DNA from: Microbacterium suaedae
GTDB taxonomy: Bacteria > Actinomycetota > Actinomycetes > Actinomycetales > Microbacteriaceae
Length of the DNA: 64,000 nucleotides
Reading direction: 5' to 3'
Assembly: GCF_003254645.1 (NCBI RefSeq)
Contig: NZ_PNFD01000002.1
Location: 1 to 64,000, forward strand
Of this stretch, positions 25,633 through 33,647 are shown in pieces; within the stretch, counting starts at the first letter, position 1, and the number at the start of each line of letters is the position of its first letter. The notes under the pieces were generated by a model. It was given only the letters and a program-made list of their open reading frames with translations. It had not been told where the DNA came from and made no database searches. Made by a program: the position numbers and the translations under genes.

Positions 25633-25645
25633 CGACGGATCCGCC
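25612..25645 (-). terminator. Terminator of the acyl-CoA ligase gene
   Basis: GGCGGATCC (25612-25620) pairs perfectly with GGATCCGCC (25637-25645); the 16-nt loop contains a nested CGGC/GCCG pair. It lies 10 bases past the stop codon. Confidence 0.6.
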
Positions 25646-25654
25646 CGTCGTCGT

Positions 25655-27484
25655 TCAGCCGATCGCGATATTGGACGTGACGTCCTTGGGGCCCGAATAG
25701 ATGCGTTCGATCTCCTCGGCGAAATCCGCGAGGATGATGGCGCGTTTGATCGACAGCTTCGGCGTCAGATGGCCCGAAGCCTCCGTCCACTCGGTGGGCA
25801 GGATGACGAACTCGCGGATCGACTCGGCCCGTGACACGCGCGCATTCGCCCCGTCGATCGCCCGCTGGACCTCCTCACGGACGACGGCGGTGCGCGCAGC
25901 CTGTTCGAGGGTGAGGTCGCTCGACTCGCCGTGGGTCGCGAGCCAGGCGGGGAGCATCTCGGGGTCGAGGGTGACGAGCGCCGAGATGAACGGCTTCTGA
26001 TCTCCGACGACGACGACCTGGCCGATGATCGGATTCGCGCGGATCGGGTCCTCGAGCATGGTCGGGGCGACGTTCTTGCCGCCCGCTGTCACGATGATCT
26101 CCTTCTTGCGGCCGGTGATCGACAGGCAGCCATCCTCGTCGAGTGCCCCGAGGTCGCCTGTGCGGAACCAAGAACCGTCGAACGCTTCCTCCGTCGCCTC
26201 GGGATTGCGCCAGTACTCGCGGAACACATTCACACCCTTGACGTGGATCTCCCCGTCTTCGGCAATGCGGACCCCCACTCCCGGCAACGGGGTGCCGACT
26301 GTGCCGACGCGGATGTGGTCCGGGCGGTTGACAGTCGCGGGGGCCGTGCTCTCGGTGAGCCCATACCCCTCAAGGATCTTGATGCCGAGCCCGCGGAAGA
26401 AGTACCCGAGGCGGGGGCCGAGGGGAGCGGAGCCGGACACCGCGTATGTTACGCGCCCACCCATGAGTTCGCGCAGCTTGCCGTAGACGAGCTTGTCGAA
26501 GAGGCGGAACTGGAGTGCGAGCACGGGACCGATGCGCTCGCCCTCCTGCTCTCGGCGAGCATGTTCGATCGCGACCTTCGCCGCGCGCTGGAAGATCGCG
26601 CCCTTGCCTTCCGACGTCGTCTTCTGATCAGCCGAGTTGTAGACCTTCTCGAACACCCGGGGGACCGCGAGCAGGACTGTCGGGCGGAAGGAGCCGAGCG
26701 TCTTGACGAGGTTCTTCGTGTTGGGCTCGTGGCCCGTGCGCAACCCCGCGTGCACGTAGAGCACGGACATGAAGCGCGCGAACACGTGAGCCGTCGTGAT
26801 GAAGAGAACAGTGGACGCCCCGGGCTGCTCGAAGACTTCGGACAGGGCGGCGTACGCATTCTGCGCGGTGTCGACGAAGTTGCTGTGGGTGAGCACACAC
26901 CCCTTCGGGCGTCCCATGGATCCAGAGGTGTAGATGATCGTCGCGACATCGTCGCCGCGGGCGAGATGGCGGCGTCGCTCGATCTCATCGTCTTCGACCT
27001 CGGCGCCCAGCTCGACCAGTTCGTCGAGCGCGCCGGTATCCATGCGCCAGTACAGTCCGACGAGGGGGAGAGCATCGCGCACCTCGGCGAAGCGCTCGTC
27101 GTGCTGCTCGGTCTCGACCATGAGGGCGACGGCGCCCGAGTCGGACAGGATCCACTGAATCTGATCGGAGGAACTCGTCTCGTAGACGGGAACCAGGATC
27201 GCCCCGGCGTAGTGCAGCGCGAAGTCGACGAGTGTCCACTCGTAGGTCGTCCGGGCGAGGAGCCCGACCTTGTCTCCCGGGCGGATCCCGGAGGCAACGA
27301 AGCCCTTCGCGAGGCGGATCACTTCCGTTTCGAACTCGCGCGCGGTCTTGTCGCGCCACCCGTCGCCGTCGGGGATCCCGAACAGAGCCTTGTCGGGCGT
27401 CTTCTTCACGCGGTCGGCGAGGATGTCGCTGATATTGCGGTTCGGGTCGGTCGGCACGATGAGATCGGCGGAGAACTCGATCAC
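25655..27484 (-). CDS. Long-chain fatty acid--CoA ligase (FadD15-like)
   Basis: The 609-residue product is an AMP-forming acyl-CoA synthetase. The ATP-binding P-loop is TIIYTSGSMGRPKGC near residue 190, GYGLTESTAP lies in the middle, and the adenylate-binding W-F-R-T-G-D-L-G with K-K-E-I-I-V-T-A-G-G-K-N is near the C-terminus. It activates long-chain fatty acids as CoA thioesters for lipid synthesis or degradation. The GTG start has AAAGGAG 5 nt upstream. The divergent neighbour encodes PlsC, which uses acyl chains, so the two may serve phospholipid turnover together. Confidence 0.92.
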   Translation of the reverse strand: MIEFSADLIVPTDPNRNISDILADRVKKTPDKALFGIPDGDGWRDKTAREFETEVIRLAKGFVASGIRPGDKVGLLARTTYEWTLVDFALHYAGAILVPVYETSSSDQIQWILSDSGAVALMVETEQHDERFAEVRDALPLVGLYWRMDTGALDELVELGAEVEDDEIERRRHLARGDDVATIIYTSGSMGRPKGCVLTHSNFVDTAQNAYAALSEVFEQPGASTVLFITTAHVFARFMSVLYVHAGLRTGHEPNTKNLVKTLGSFRPTVLLAVPRVFEKVYNSADQKTTSEGKGAIFQRAAKVAIEHARREQEGERIGPVLALQFRLFDKLVYGKLRELMGGRVTYAVSGSAPLGPRLGYFFRGLGIKILEGYGLTESTAPATVNRPDHIRVGTVGTPLPGVGVRIAEDGEIHVKGVNVFREYWRNPEATEEAFDGSWFRTGDLGALDEDGCLSITGRKKEIIVTAGGKNVAPTMLEDPIRANPIIGQVVVVGDQKPFISALVTLDPEMLPAWLATHGESSDLTLEQAARTAVVREEVQRAIDGANARVSRAESIREFVILPTEWTEASGHLTPKLSIKRAIILADFAEEIERIYSGPKDVTSNIAIG

Positions 27485-27686
27485 GGCAGCTCCTTTGATA
27501 CCGGACGGGGGATGCGCGCGTCGTCATCCGCGCGGGTCGTGATGTTCCGCCGAGTCTAGGGCCGGGTGGAAGAGGACCGCCAGTGGCTTGTCTACGAACG
27601 ACAATCAGAGGAGGCATCGCGCGCGGGCGCGCTGGCCGTGTCGGGCTAGACTCATCGCCGTCCCCACCGTCTGGAGTGTCGCCGCA

Positions 27687-28397
27687 GTGATTTACTGGAT
27701 CCTCAAGTACCTGGTCATCGGCCCGGTGCTGAAGGCCGTGTTCCGTCCTTGGATCACCGGCGTGGAGCATGTGCCCAAGCAGGGCGCGGCGATCCTCGCG
27801 AGCAATCACCTGTCGGTCGTCGACTCGATCTTCCTGCCGCTCATGCTCGATCGCACGATGTCGTTCCTCGCCAAATCGGAGTACTTCACAGGGAAGGGAC
27901 CGAAGGGCTGGGCCACGAAGTGGTTCATGAAGGGGACGGGCCAGATCCCGATCGACCGATCGGGCGGATCCGCTTCGGAAGCGGCACTCAACACGGCGCT
28001 GCAGGTCATCGGCCGCGGCGACCTGCTCGGCATCTATCCCGAGGGCACCCGCAGCCCGGACGGGCGTCTCTACAAGGGGCGAACCGGCCTTGCACGCATG
28101 GCGCTCGTGGCGAAGGTTCCCGTGATCCCGGTCGTCATGGTCGACACCGACACGATGCTGCCGATCGGAGCGTCGATGCCGCGGATCATGCGCGTGGGCA
28201 TGGTCATCGGTGAGCCGCTCGACTTCTCGCGCTATGAGGGACTTGAGGACGATCGTTTCGTGCTGCGAAGCGTGACCGACGAGATCATGGTTGCGCTGCA
28301 GCAGCTCGGCGGGCAGGAGTACGTCGACGAGTACGCGTCGAAGCACCGCCAGCGCGCGGAGGAGGAGGGGAAGGCGGCGAAGAGTACGTTCTCTTGA
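27687..28397 (+). CDS. 1-acyl-sn-glycerol-3-phosphate acyltransferase (PlsC family)
   Basis: The product has 236 residues from GTG 27687 (VIYWILKYLVIGPVL), which has GGAG 10 nt upstream. Motif I is NHLSVVD (HX4D, catalytic His and Asp) and motif III is YPEGTRSPDG, the glycerophosphate-binding block. It transfers an acyl group to lysophosphatidic acid to make phosphatidic acid at the membrane. TAGACT (27645-27650) is the probable -10 for a leader of about 30 nt. The same gene order (acyltransferase, DAHP synthase, kinase) occurs around Rv2182c in mycobacteria. Confidence 0.9.
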   Translation: MIYWILKYLVIGPVLKAVFRPWITGVEHVPKQGAAILASNHLSVVDSIFLPLMLDRTMSFLAKSEYFTGKGPKGWATKWFMKGTGQIPIDRSGGSASEAALNTALQVIGRGDLLGIYPEGTRSPDGRLYKGRTGLARMALVAKVPVIPVVMVDTDTMLPIGASMPRIMRVGMVIGEPLDFSRYEGLEDDRFVLRSVTDEIMVALQQLGGQEYVDEYASKHRQRAEEEGKAAKSTFS

Positions 28398-28449
28398 GCC
28401 CGTCGTGTCTCTGGCCGTCACGAGGCACCGAGGTGTGGGCGCAGGCCGA

Positions 28450-28455
28450 TAGGCT
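28450..28455 (+). promoter_or_regulatory. -10 box, leaderless promoter of the DAHP synthase gene
   Basis: TAGGCT, then GTTGGC, then ATG at 28462; no ribosome-binding site. Confidence 0.6.
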
Positions 28456-28461
28456 GTTGGC

Positions 28462-29799
28462 ATGCAGCACTCCCTCGACGCGCTCGATGCATGGCGCGAA
28501 CTTCCCATCAAGCAGCAGCCGCAGTGGCCCGATCGGGCCGCAGTCGAGCTGGTGTCGGCCGAGCTGGCGACTCTTCCGCCGCTCGTCTTCGCGGGCGAGG
28601 TCGACGAGATGCGCTATCGCCTCGGTCGCGCCGCGGCCGGCGAGGCGTTTCTGCTGCAGGGCGGCGACTGCGCCGAGACCTTCGCGGGGGCGACGGCCGA
28701 TCAGATCCGCAACCGCATCAAGACTGTCCTTCAGATGGCTGTCGTCCTCACCTACGGCGCCTCGATGCCCATCGTCAAGATGGGGCGTATGGCGGGGCAG
28801 TTCGCCAAGCCGCGTTCGAAGGATACGGAGACGCGCGGCGATGTGACGCTGCCGGCGTTCCGCGGTGAGATCGTCAACGGCTTCGACTTCACGGAGGAGT
28901 CGCGCACGGCGGATCCGCAGCGCCTACTATCCGCGTACCACACGGCGGCGAGCACGCTGAACCTCATCCGCGCGTTCACGCAGGGTGGCTTCGCCGATCT
29001 GCGCGAGGTGCACTCGTGGAACAAGGGCTTCGCCGAGAATCCCGCCAACAAGCGATACGAGCACATGGCCACCGAGATCGACCGCGCGATCAAGTTCATG
29101 GAGGCGGCCGGTGCCGACTTCGAAGAACTCAAGCGCGTCGATTTCTACACCGGCCACGAGGGCTTGCTCATGGACTACGAGCGGCCGCTCACGCGCGTGG
29201 ATTCCCGCACGGGAGAGGTCTACGACACGTCGGCGCACTTCATCTGGGTCGGTGAGCGCACCCGCGAGCTTGACGGCGCGCACATCGATTTCTTCTCCAA
29301 GGTGCGCAATCCGATCGGCGTGAAGCTCGGGCCGACGACGACGCCCGAGACGGCGCTTTCCCTCATCGACAAGCTCGATCCGGAGCGCGAGCCCGGTCGA
29401 CTCACCTTCATCACGCGCATGGGGGCCGGGAAGATCCGCGAGGCGCTGCCGCCGCTGCTCGAAGCTGTCAAGGCATCGGGGGCGCAGCCGCTGTGGGTGA
29501 CCGACCCCATGCACGGCAACGGTTTCGCGACGCCGACCGGCTACAAGACGCGCCGCTTCGACGACGTCGTCGACGAGGTGCGCGGGTTCTTCGAGGCCCA
29601 CCGCGCCGCGGGGACGCACCCGGGCGGCATCCACGTCGAACTCACGGGAGACGATGTGACCGAGTGCCTCGGCGGGTCCGAACGGATCGACGAGCAGGCC
29701 CTCGCGACACGCTACGAGTCCCTGTGCGATCCGCGTCTCAACCACATGCAGTCGCTCGAACTGGCGTTCCTCGTCGCCGAGGAGCTCGAGAAGCGCTGA
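28462..29799 (+). CDS. aroG: Class II 3-deoxy-7-phosphoheptulonate (DAHP) synthase
   Basis: The 445-residue enzyme is of the plant/actinobacterial class II type. Recognisable blocks are LLQGGDCAETFAGATAD (metal-binding Cys, near residue 70), IVKMGRMAGQFAKPRS, the catalytic THFIWVGERTR-like segment (HFIWVGERTRELDG) and TDPMHGN near the C-terminus. It condenses phosphoenolpyruvate and erythrose 4-phosphate, the first step of the shikimate pathway. In mycobacteria the enzyme is feedback-regulated by aromatic amino acids with chorismate mutase as partner. It is leaderless and ends at a strong bidirectional terminator. Confidence 0.96.
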   Translation: MQHSLDALDAWRELPIKQQPQWPDRAAVELVSAELATLPPLVFAGEVDEMRYRLGRAAAGEAFLLQGGDCAETFAGATADQIRNRIKTVLQMAVVLTYGASMPIVKMGRMAGQFAKPRSKDTETRGDVTLPAFRGEIVNGFDFTEESRTADPQRLLSAYHTAASTLNLIRAFTQGGFADLREVHSWNKGFAENPANKRYEHMATEIDRAIKFMEAAGADFEELKRVDFYTGHEGLLMDYERPLTRVDSRTGEVYDTSAHFIWVGERTRELDGAHIDFFSKVRNPIGVKLGPTTTPETALSLIDKLDPEREPGRLTFITRMGAGKIREALPPLLEAVKASGAQPLWVTDPMHGNGFATPTGYKTRRFDDVVDEVRGFFEAHRAAGTHPGGIHVELTGDDVTECLGGSERIDEQALATRYESLCDPRLNHMQSLELAFLVAEELEKR

Positions 29800-29811
29800 G
29801 CCGGAGCCTGA

Positions 29812-29848
29812 AACGGCCCCGCCGCCCGAGAGGGCGCGCGGGGCCGTT
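29812..29848. terminator. Bidirectional terminator between aroG and pknL
   Basis: AACGGCCCCGC (29812-29822) pairs with GCGGGGCCGTT (29838-29848); an inner CGCCC/GGGCG pair closes a GAGA loop. It sits between convergent stop codons. Confidence 0.75.
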
Positions 29849-29852
29849 CGTG

Positions 29853-31844
29853 TCAGACGGCGCCGGTGTTGTCGATGTAGATCGTCACGGTTGTCTGTTC
29901 CGGAACGTGCTCGGATCCTGCTTCGGGGTCGGTCCCCGTGACCGTCGTCCAGGCGTCCGGCCAGGCGTTCCAGAGGCCGTTGTACGTCACCTCGAAGCCC
30001 TCCGCTTCGAGTGCGGCGACGGCTGCGTTCCTCGTCATTCCGGCGACATCGGGGACTGCGACGGGTTCCGGCCCCAGCGATTCGATGAGCGTGACGGAGT
30101 CACCGGGGCGGAGGGATTCGCCTTCTGGGATGTCGACGAGGCCGATCACGAAGCCGGCCGCATACTGATCGCTGTACCACTTCTCGGTCTGCTCTGAGAC
30201 CTCGAGGCCGGCTTCCTCGAGGCGCTCCCGCGCCGCATCGATCGAGAGATCCTGCACGTCGGGGACGGGACCGGCCGACACGGTGAGGGCGAGTGTGTCG
30301 CCCTGGTGTGCTTCGCAGCCCTCGAGGCAGCCGTAGCTTTCGTCGGACCCGGCGGGCGTGATGCGCGCGCCGATGACCGTTCCGGCGTCGCTGTCGTCGA
30401 AGACCTGAGAAGGTTCGTCCGGCACGTCGATCGCCGCGTCGGTCGCGTAGTCCTCGACCTGCTCGCGGGTCATGCCGCGGAATGAGCCGAGACGCACGCT
30501 CGCGGGGCCGACGGAGGTGGTGATGGTCACCTCGTCGCCGGGGTACACCTGGGTGCCGGGCGCGGGTGAGACCTCGAGGATCCGGCCTGCGGGCACGTCA
30601 AGGCTGTTCGCCGTCTCCTCGACTGCCGTGAGCTCGAGTGCGGCAAGCTGCTGCGAGGCCTCGTCGAACGTCGCGTTCTGGGCGAAGTTCGGCACGAGCA
30701 CACGAGAGCCGGGGCCCGATCCGAACCACCATCCGGCGCCGCCCGCGACGAGGGCGAGAATCAGGATGATGCTTGTCGCCCACGCACCGCGGACGCGGCG
30801 TCGTCGGGTCTTCACGCGCAGGCGTTCGGCGTTGCCCTCGTTTGCGGGGGCGGAGCCCACGGGCGCCGTCCCGCTGAGGACACTCGTGACCTCTCCCGTG
30901 TTGAGCGAGGGTGGGAGGAGCTTCGTCTCGCCTTCCTCGTCAGCGCCGTCATCGTGTATCGCCGGTGCAAGGCGGCTGCGGGGTGCCAGCGGAACGATGC
31001 CGAGCTGATCCTCGATCTCGAGCAGCCGGTCGAGCATCTCCTGGGCATCGGCGGGCCGCTCATCGGGGGAGCGCTCGGTTGACCAGAGGACGAGTTCGTC
31101 GAGCTGTTCGGGCACGGCGGGGTTCAGGAAGCTCGGGCGCGGCACCTGCTCGGTCGCGTGCTGATACGCGATCTGCATGGGCTGCTCGCCCTGATACGGC
31201 TGCTCGCCCGTGAGCATCTCGTACAGCATGATGCCGAGAGCGTAGATGTCGGTGCGCGCGTCGGCCGTTCCCTGCGTGACGAGCTCGGGTGCGAGGTATG
31301 CGATCGTGCCGAGGAGCTGCTGTCCGGACGCCGTGTTGGCCGTTGTCGCGCGCGCGAGGCCGAAGTCGCCGATCTTGATGCGGCCGTCCTCGGCGATCAG
31401 CACGTTCTCGGGCTTGACATCGCGGTGGATGAATCCGGCCCGGTGAGCGGACGCGAGGCCTGAGAGGACGGCATGCATGACCGTCACGGCATGGTCGACG
31501 GGCAGGCGGGTCTGATCCGTCAGCAGGTCCCGCAGGGTGACGCCCGGAAGGTACTCCATCACGAGGTAGGCGATGTCGCCGTCCTGTCCCTGATCGAACA
31601 CGCTCACGACGTGCGGATCGCTCAGGCGCGCGGCGGCACGGGCCTCCTGGATGAACCTGCTCTGGAATCGGTCGTCGTCACTGAGATGGTGGTGCATCAC
31701 CTTCAGAGCGACGCGCCGCTCCAGACGCAGATCGGTCGCGAGGTAGACCGTCGCCATCCCGCCGCGCGCGACGCGGCCGCGCACGCGGTATCTGCCGTCG
31801 ACGAGCCGCCCCACGAGGGGGTCGGCGACAGGGCGAGGAGACAC
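29853..31844 (-). CDS. pknL: Membrane Ser/Thr protein kinase with PASTA repeats (PknL-type)
   Basis: The protein has 663 residues. The cytoplasmic kinase domain (about 18-285) has the ATP-site Lys48, catalytic HRDVKPEN at 140-147 and DFG at 160-162. A juxtamembrane linker leads to one membrane helix near 345-365, and about four PASTA repeats follow outside the cell. PASTA domains bind peptidoglycan fragments and signal cell-wall state. The second repeat has an unusual GCLEGC insertion that may be disulfide-bonded. PknL identity rests on the neighbours: DAHP synthase and the Rv2175c-like protein, a known PknL substrate in mycobacteria. The GTG start has TAGAAT 6 nt upstream. Confidence 0.9.
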   Translation of the reverse strand: MSPRPVADPLVGRLVDGRYRVRGRVARGGMATVYLATDLRLERRVALKVMHHHLSDDDRFQSRFIQEARAAARLSDPHVVSVFDQGQDGDIAYLVMEYLPGVTLRDLLTDQTRLPVDHAVTVMHAVLSGLASAHRAGFIHRDVKPENVLIAEDGRIKIGDFGLARATTANTASGQQLLGTIAYLAPELVTQGTADARTDIYALGIMLYEMLTGEQPYQGEQPMQIAYQHATEQVPRPSFLNPAVPEQLDELVLWSTERSPDERPADAQEMLDRLLEIEDQLGIVPLAPRSRLAPAIHDDGADEEGETKLLPPSLNTGEVTSVLSGTAPVGSAPANEGNAERLRVKTRRRRVRGAWATSIILILALVAGGAGWWFGSGPGSRVLVPNFAQNATFDEASQQLAALELTAVEETANSLDVPAGRILEVSPAPGTQVYPGDEVTITTSVGPASVRLGSFRGMTREQVEDYATDAAIDVPDEPSQVFDDSDAGTVIGARITPAGSDESYGCLEGCEAHQGDTLALTVSAGPVPDVQDLSIDAARERLEEAGLEVSEQTEKWYSDQYAAGFVIGLVDIPEGESLRPGDSVTLIESLGPEPVAVPDVAGMTRNAAVAALEAEGFEVTYNGLWNAWPDAWTTVTGTDPEAGSEHVPEQTTVTIYIDNTGAV

Positions 31845-31850
31845 GACTCG

Positions 31851-31856
31851 ATTCTA
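31851..31856 (-). promoter_or_regulatory. -10 box, leaderless promoter of pknL
   Basis: On the minus strand TAGAAT ends 6 nt before the GTG at 31844, so the kinase can be expressed independently of the upstream LysM gene. Confidence 0.6.
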
Positions 31857-31865
31857 GGGACACCG

Positions 31866-31883
31866 CCTCCGGGGACCCGGAGG
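31866..31883 (-). terminator. Short hairpin terminator of the LysM gene
   Basis: CCTCCGGG (31866-31873) pairs perfectly with CCCGGAGG (31876-31883) across two bases. It begins three bases past the LysM stop codon and just upstream of the pknL -10 box. Confidence 0.45.
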
Positions 31884-31885
31884 AC

Positions 31886-33127
31886 TCACCTGTGCTGGGC
31901 GAGCCAGCCGTATGCGGCGACGCGCCAGCGGTCGTATCGTTCCGGGAAGGCCGAGATCTGGACAGCCTGCGCGGCCTCGCCGAATCCCATGGACTGCCAG
32001 CCGGGGATGTCGAGCAGGCCGCGCGTTGCGCCGTCGCTCGCGCCGACGAAGAATGTGCGGGTCGAGATCCCGCGGTCGAGGAGATCCTCGGCATCTCCCC
32101 ATCCTGCGCTCGGACGCTGCTGGAACAGGCCCACGGAATCGCGGTCGCCCCAGTCGAGATTGCGCAGTCCCGACTCGACCATCGCGGTCGCGAGGGCGAT
32201 CGCGATGCCGCTTTCGGGAACGCCGAGGCTGCGGCCGACGCCGATGATGAGCGCGGCGTTCTCGGCCTGGGGTGCGTTGAGCGTCGCCTGCAGGTCGTAT
32301 TCGGGCGAGTCGTAGATCGACGGCACGCGGTCGGGCTTCGGATCGGCGCGCGCGACGATGATGTCCTGGCCAGGATAGATGATCGCGCCCTCGTCGAGGC
32401 CGTTGAGGTCGAGCAGTGCTCCGACCGTCAACCCGTGCTCGGCGGCGATTGCCCAGAAAGTGTCGCCCGCTTCGACGGTGTAGGACGTGTCGGTGCCGGC
32501 CGGCGCGGCTGGCTGCTCGGCACCAGAATCGGCGGATCCGGAAGCATCCGTGCCGCCCCCAGAGGAGCCGTCGCCCGCCCCGGGGATCGTGAGCTCCTGC
32601 CCGGGGAAGATGACCGCGGCCGCACCGAGATCGTTGGTGTCGGTGAGATCGCGGACGGTCACGCCGTAGTGCTGGCCGAGGGCCCAGAGAGTGTCTCCGG
32701 CCTTCACGATGTGCGTAGCGCCCGAGGGCTTCGTGGTGCGGTCCTGGCCGCCCCCGTCGGGAGCCGCAGCAGTCGCGCGAAGCGTGAGCTCGTCGCCGGG
32801 ATGGATGATGCTCGACCAGCTGAGACCGTTCCACGTGATCAGATCGACGGTTCGCAGCCCGTGTCGGATGGCGATCCCCGTGAGCGTGTCGCCCGATTGC
32901 ACCGTGTAGGTCGCACCGCCTGCGGCGCCGCTCGCGTAGCCGGGGCGCGGCTCGGACGTCGCCGTGACGGTCGAGGACATGCTCGTGGCCGCCCGGTCGG
33001 GCAGCGTGCGCGCGTGCGTCCGTGGATTCGATTCGGCGGCGACGGCAGGCGCCGAGCCGAGGGCGAGTGCGACGGCGCTCGTCATGGCGACGGGGGCGGT
33101 AGTCAGGGCGCGTGCAGTGGGGGGCAT
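31886..33127 (-). CDS. Secreted protein with three LysM domains and a lytic-transglycosylase-like C-terminus
   Basis: The 413-residue product begins with a signal peptide (cleavage probably after APAVAA). Three LysM repeats follow, each with Y/H-x-V-x-x-G-D-T and an N-G/D-L core: TYTVQSGDTLTGIAIRHG, HIVKAGDTLWALGQHYG and SYTVEAGDTFWAIAAEHG, separated by low-complexity linkers. The last 130 residues contain AMVESGLRNLDWGDRDSVGL then FQQRPSAGWG, a pattern seen in actinobacterial transglycosylase-type wall proteins (Glu as possible catalytic residue). It should bind and possibly cleave peptidoglycan. A GAGGGAG site precedes the ATG. Location directly upstream of a PASTA kinase supports a cell-wall role. 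Confidence 0.85.
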   Translation of the reverse strand: MPPTARALTTAPVAMTSAVALALGSAPAVAAESNPRTHARTLPDRAATSMSSTVTATSEPRPGYASGAAGGATYTVQSGDTLTGIAIRHGLRTVDLITWNGLSWSSIIHPGDELTLRATAAAPDGGGQDRTTKPSGATHIVKAGDTLWALGQHYGVTVRDLTDTNDLGAAAVIFPGQELTIPGAGDGSSGGGTDASGSADSGAEQPAAPAGTDTSYTVEAGDTFWAIAAEHGLTVGALLDLNGLDEGAIIYPGQDIIVARADPKPDRVPSIYDSPEYDLQATLNAPQAENAALIIGVGRSLGVPESGIAIALATAMVESGLRNLDWGDRDSVGLFQQRPSAGWGDAEDLLDRGISTRTFFVGASDGATRGLLDIPGWQSMGFGEAAQAVQISAFPERYDRWRVAAYGWLAQHR

Positions 33128-33256
33128 CGGATCTCCCTCAGATTCGGCCGATCACACACATCGGCAGAGATCACGGTGTCACGGACGTATAGGGGTGTCA
33201 ACTGGTGATAACGGATGTGACTGGTGTGACGAACGGGACTCGCAAGGGCGGCGTGC

Positions 33257-33262
33257 GAGAAT
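33257..33262 (+). promoter_or_regulatory. -10-like box before the Rv2175c-like gene
   Basis: GAGAAT ends 6 nt before the GTG at 33269. The hexamer lacks the usual TA, but the spacing and absence of a ribosome-binding site match the leaderless pattern. Confidence 0.4.
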
Positions 33263-33268
33263 CGAGGG

Positions 33269-33622
33269 GTGACTGATGATGCGGTGTCCGGTGCGGACGC
33301 GATGGACTGGTTGACGCTCTCCGATGTCGCCGAGAGGCTGGGCGAGACCCCTGGGCGAGTGAACCGGATGCTCGACGACCGCATGCTCGTCGCGGTGCGC
33401 CGGGAAGGCGTCCGCGTCGTTCCGGCGGCGTTCATCGACGGCGACCGCCCCCTGGCCTCGCTGCGCGGCACGGTGATCGTGCTGCAGGATGTGGGGCTCG
33501 ACGATGAGGAGATCATCGAGTGGCTCTTCGCTGAGGAGCCGAGTCTCGGGAACGCACCGATCGAGTCGCTGCTGGCGGGACGCAAGGCTGAGGTCCGTCG
33601 CGTCGCGGTCGCCCTCGGCTGA
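33269..33622 (+). CDS. Rv2175c-like winged helix-turn-helix DNA-binding protein
   Basis: The product has 117 residues: WLTLSDVAERLGETPGRVNR (helix-turn-helix) is followed by MLDDRMLVAVRREGVRVVPA and a C-terminal DVGLDDEEIIEWLFAEEPS. This matches the Rv2175c family, a small DNA-binding protein phosphorylated by PknL in M. tuberculosis, and it sits close to a PknL-type kinase here too. A Thr at residue 2 is a candidate phosphosite at the flexible N-terminus. The regulated genes are unknown. Confidence 0.85.
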   Translation: MTDDAVSGADAMDWLTLSDVAERLGETPGRVNRMLDDRMLVAVRREGVRVVPAAFIDGDRPLASLRGTVIVLQDVGLDDEEIIEWLFAEEPSLGNAPIESLLAGRKAEVRRVAVALG

Positions 33623-33647
33623 CGGAACTCCGCCTCGGCGGGCGCGG

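Noticed and set aside
33128..33268. A c-di-AMP riboswitch upstream of the LysM gene, as known for some actinobacterial wall genes
   Set aside because: The gap is only 141 bp and shared with the divergent gene's promoter; I could not find the conserved paired regions of that riboswitch.
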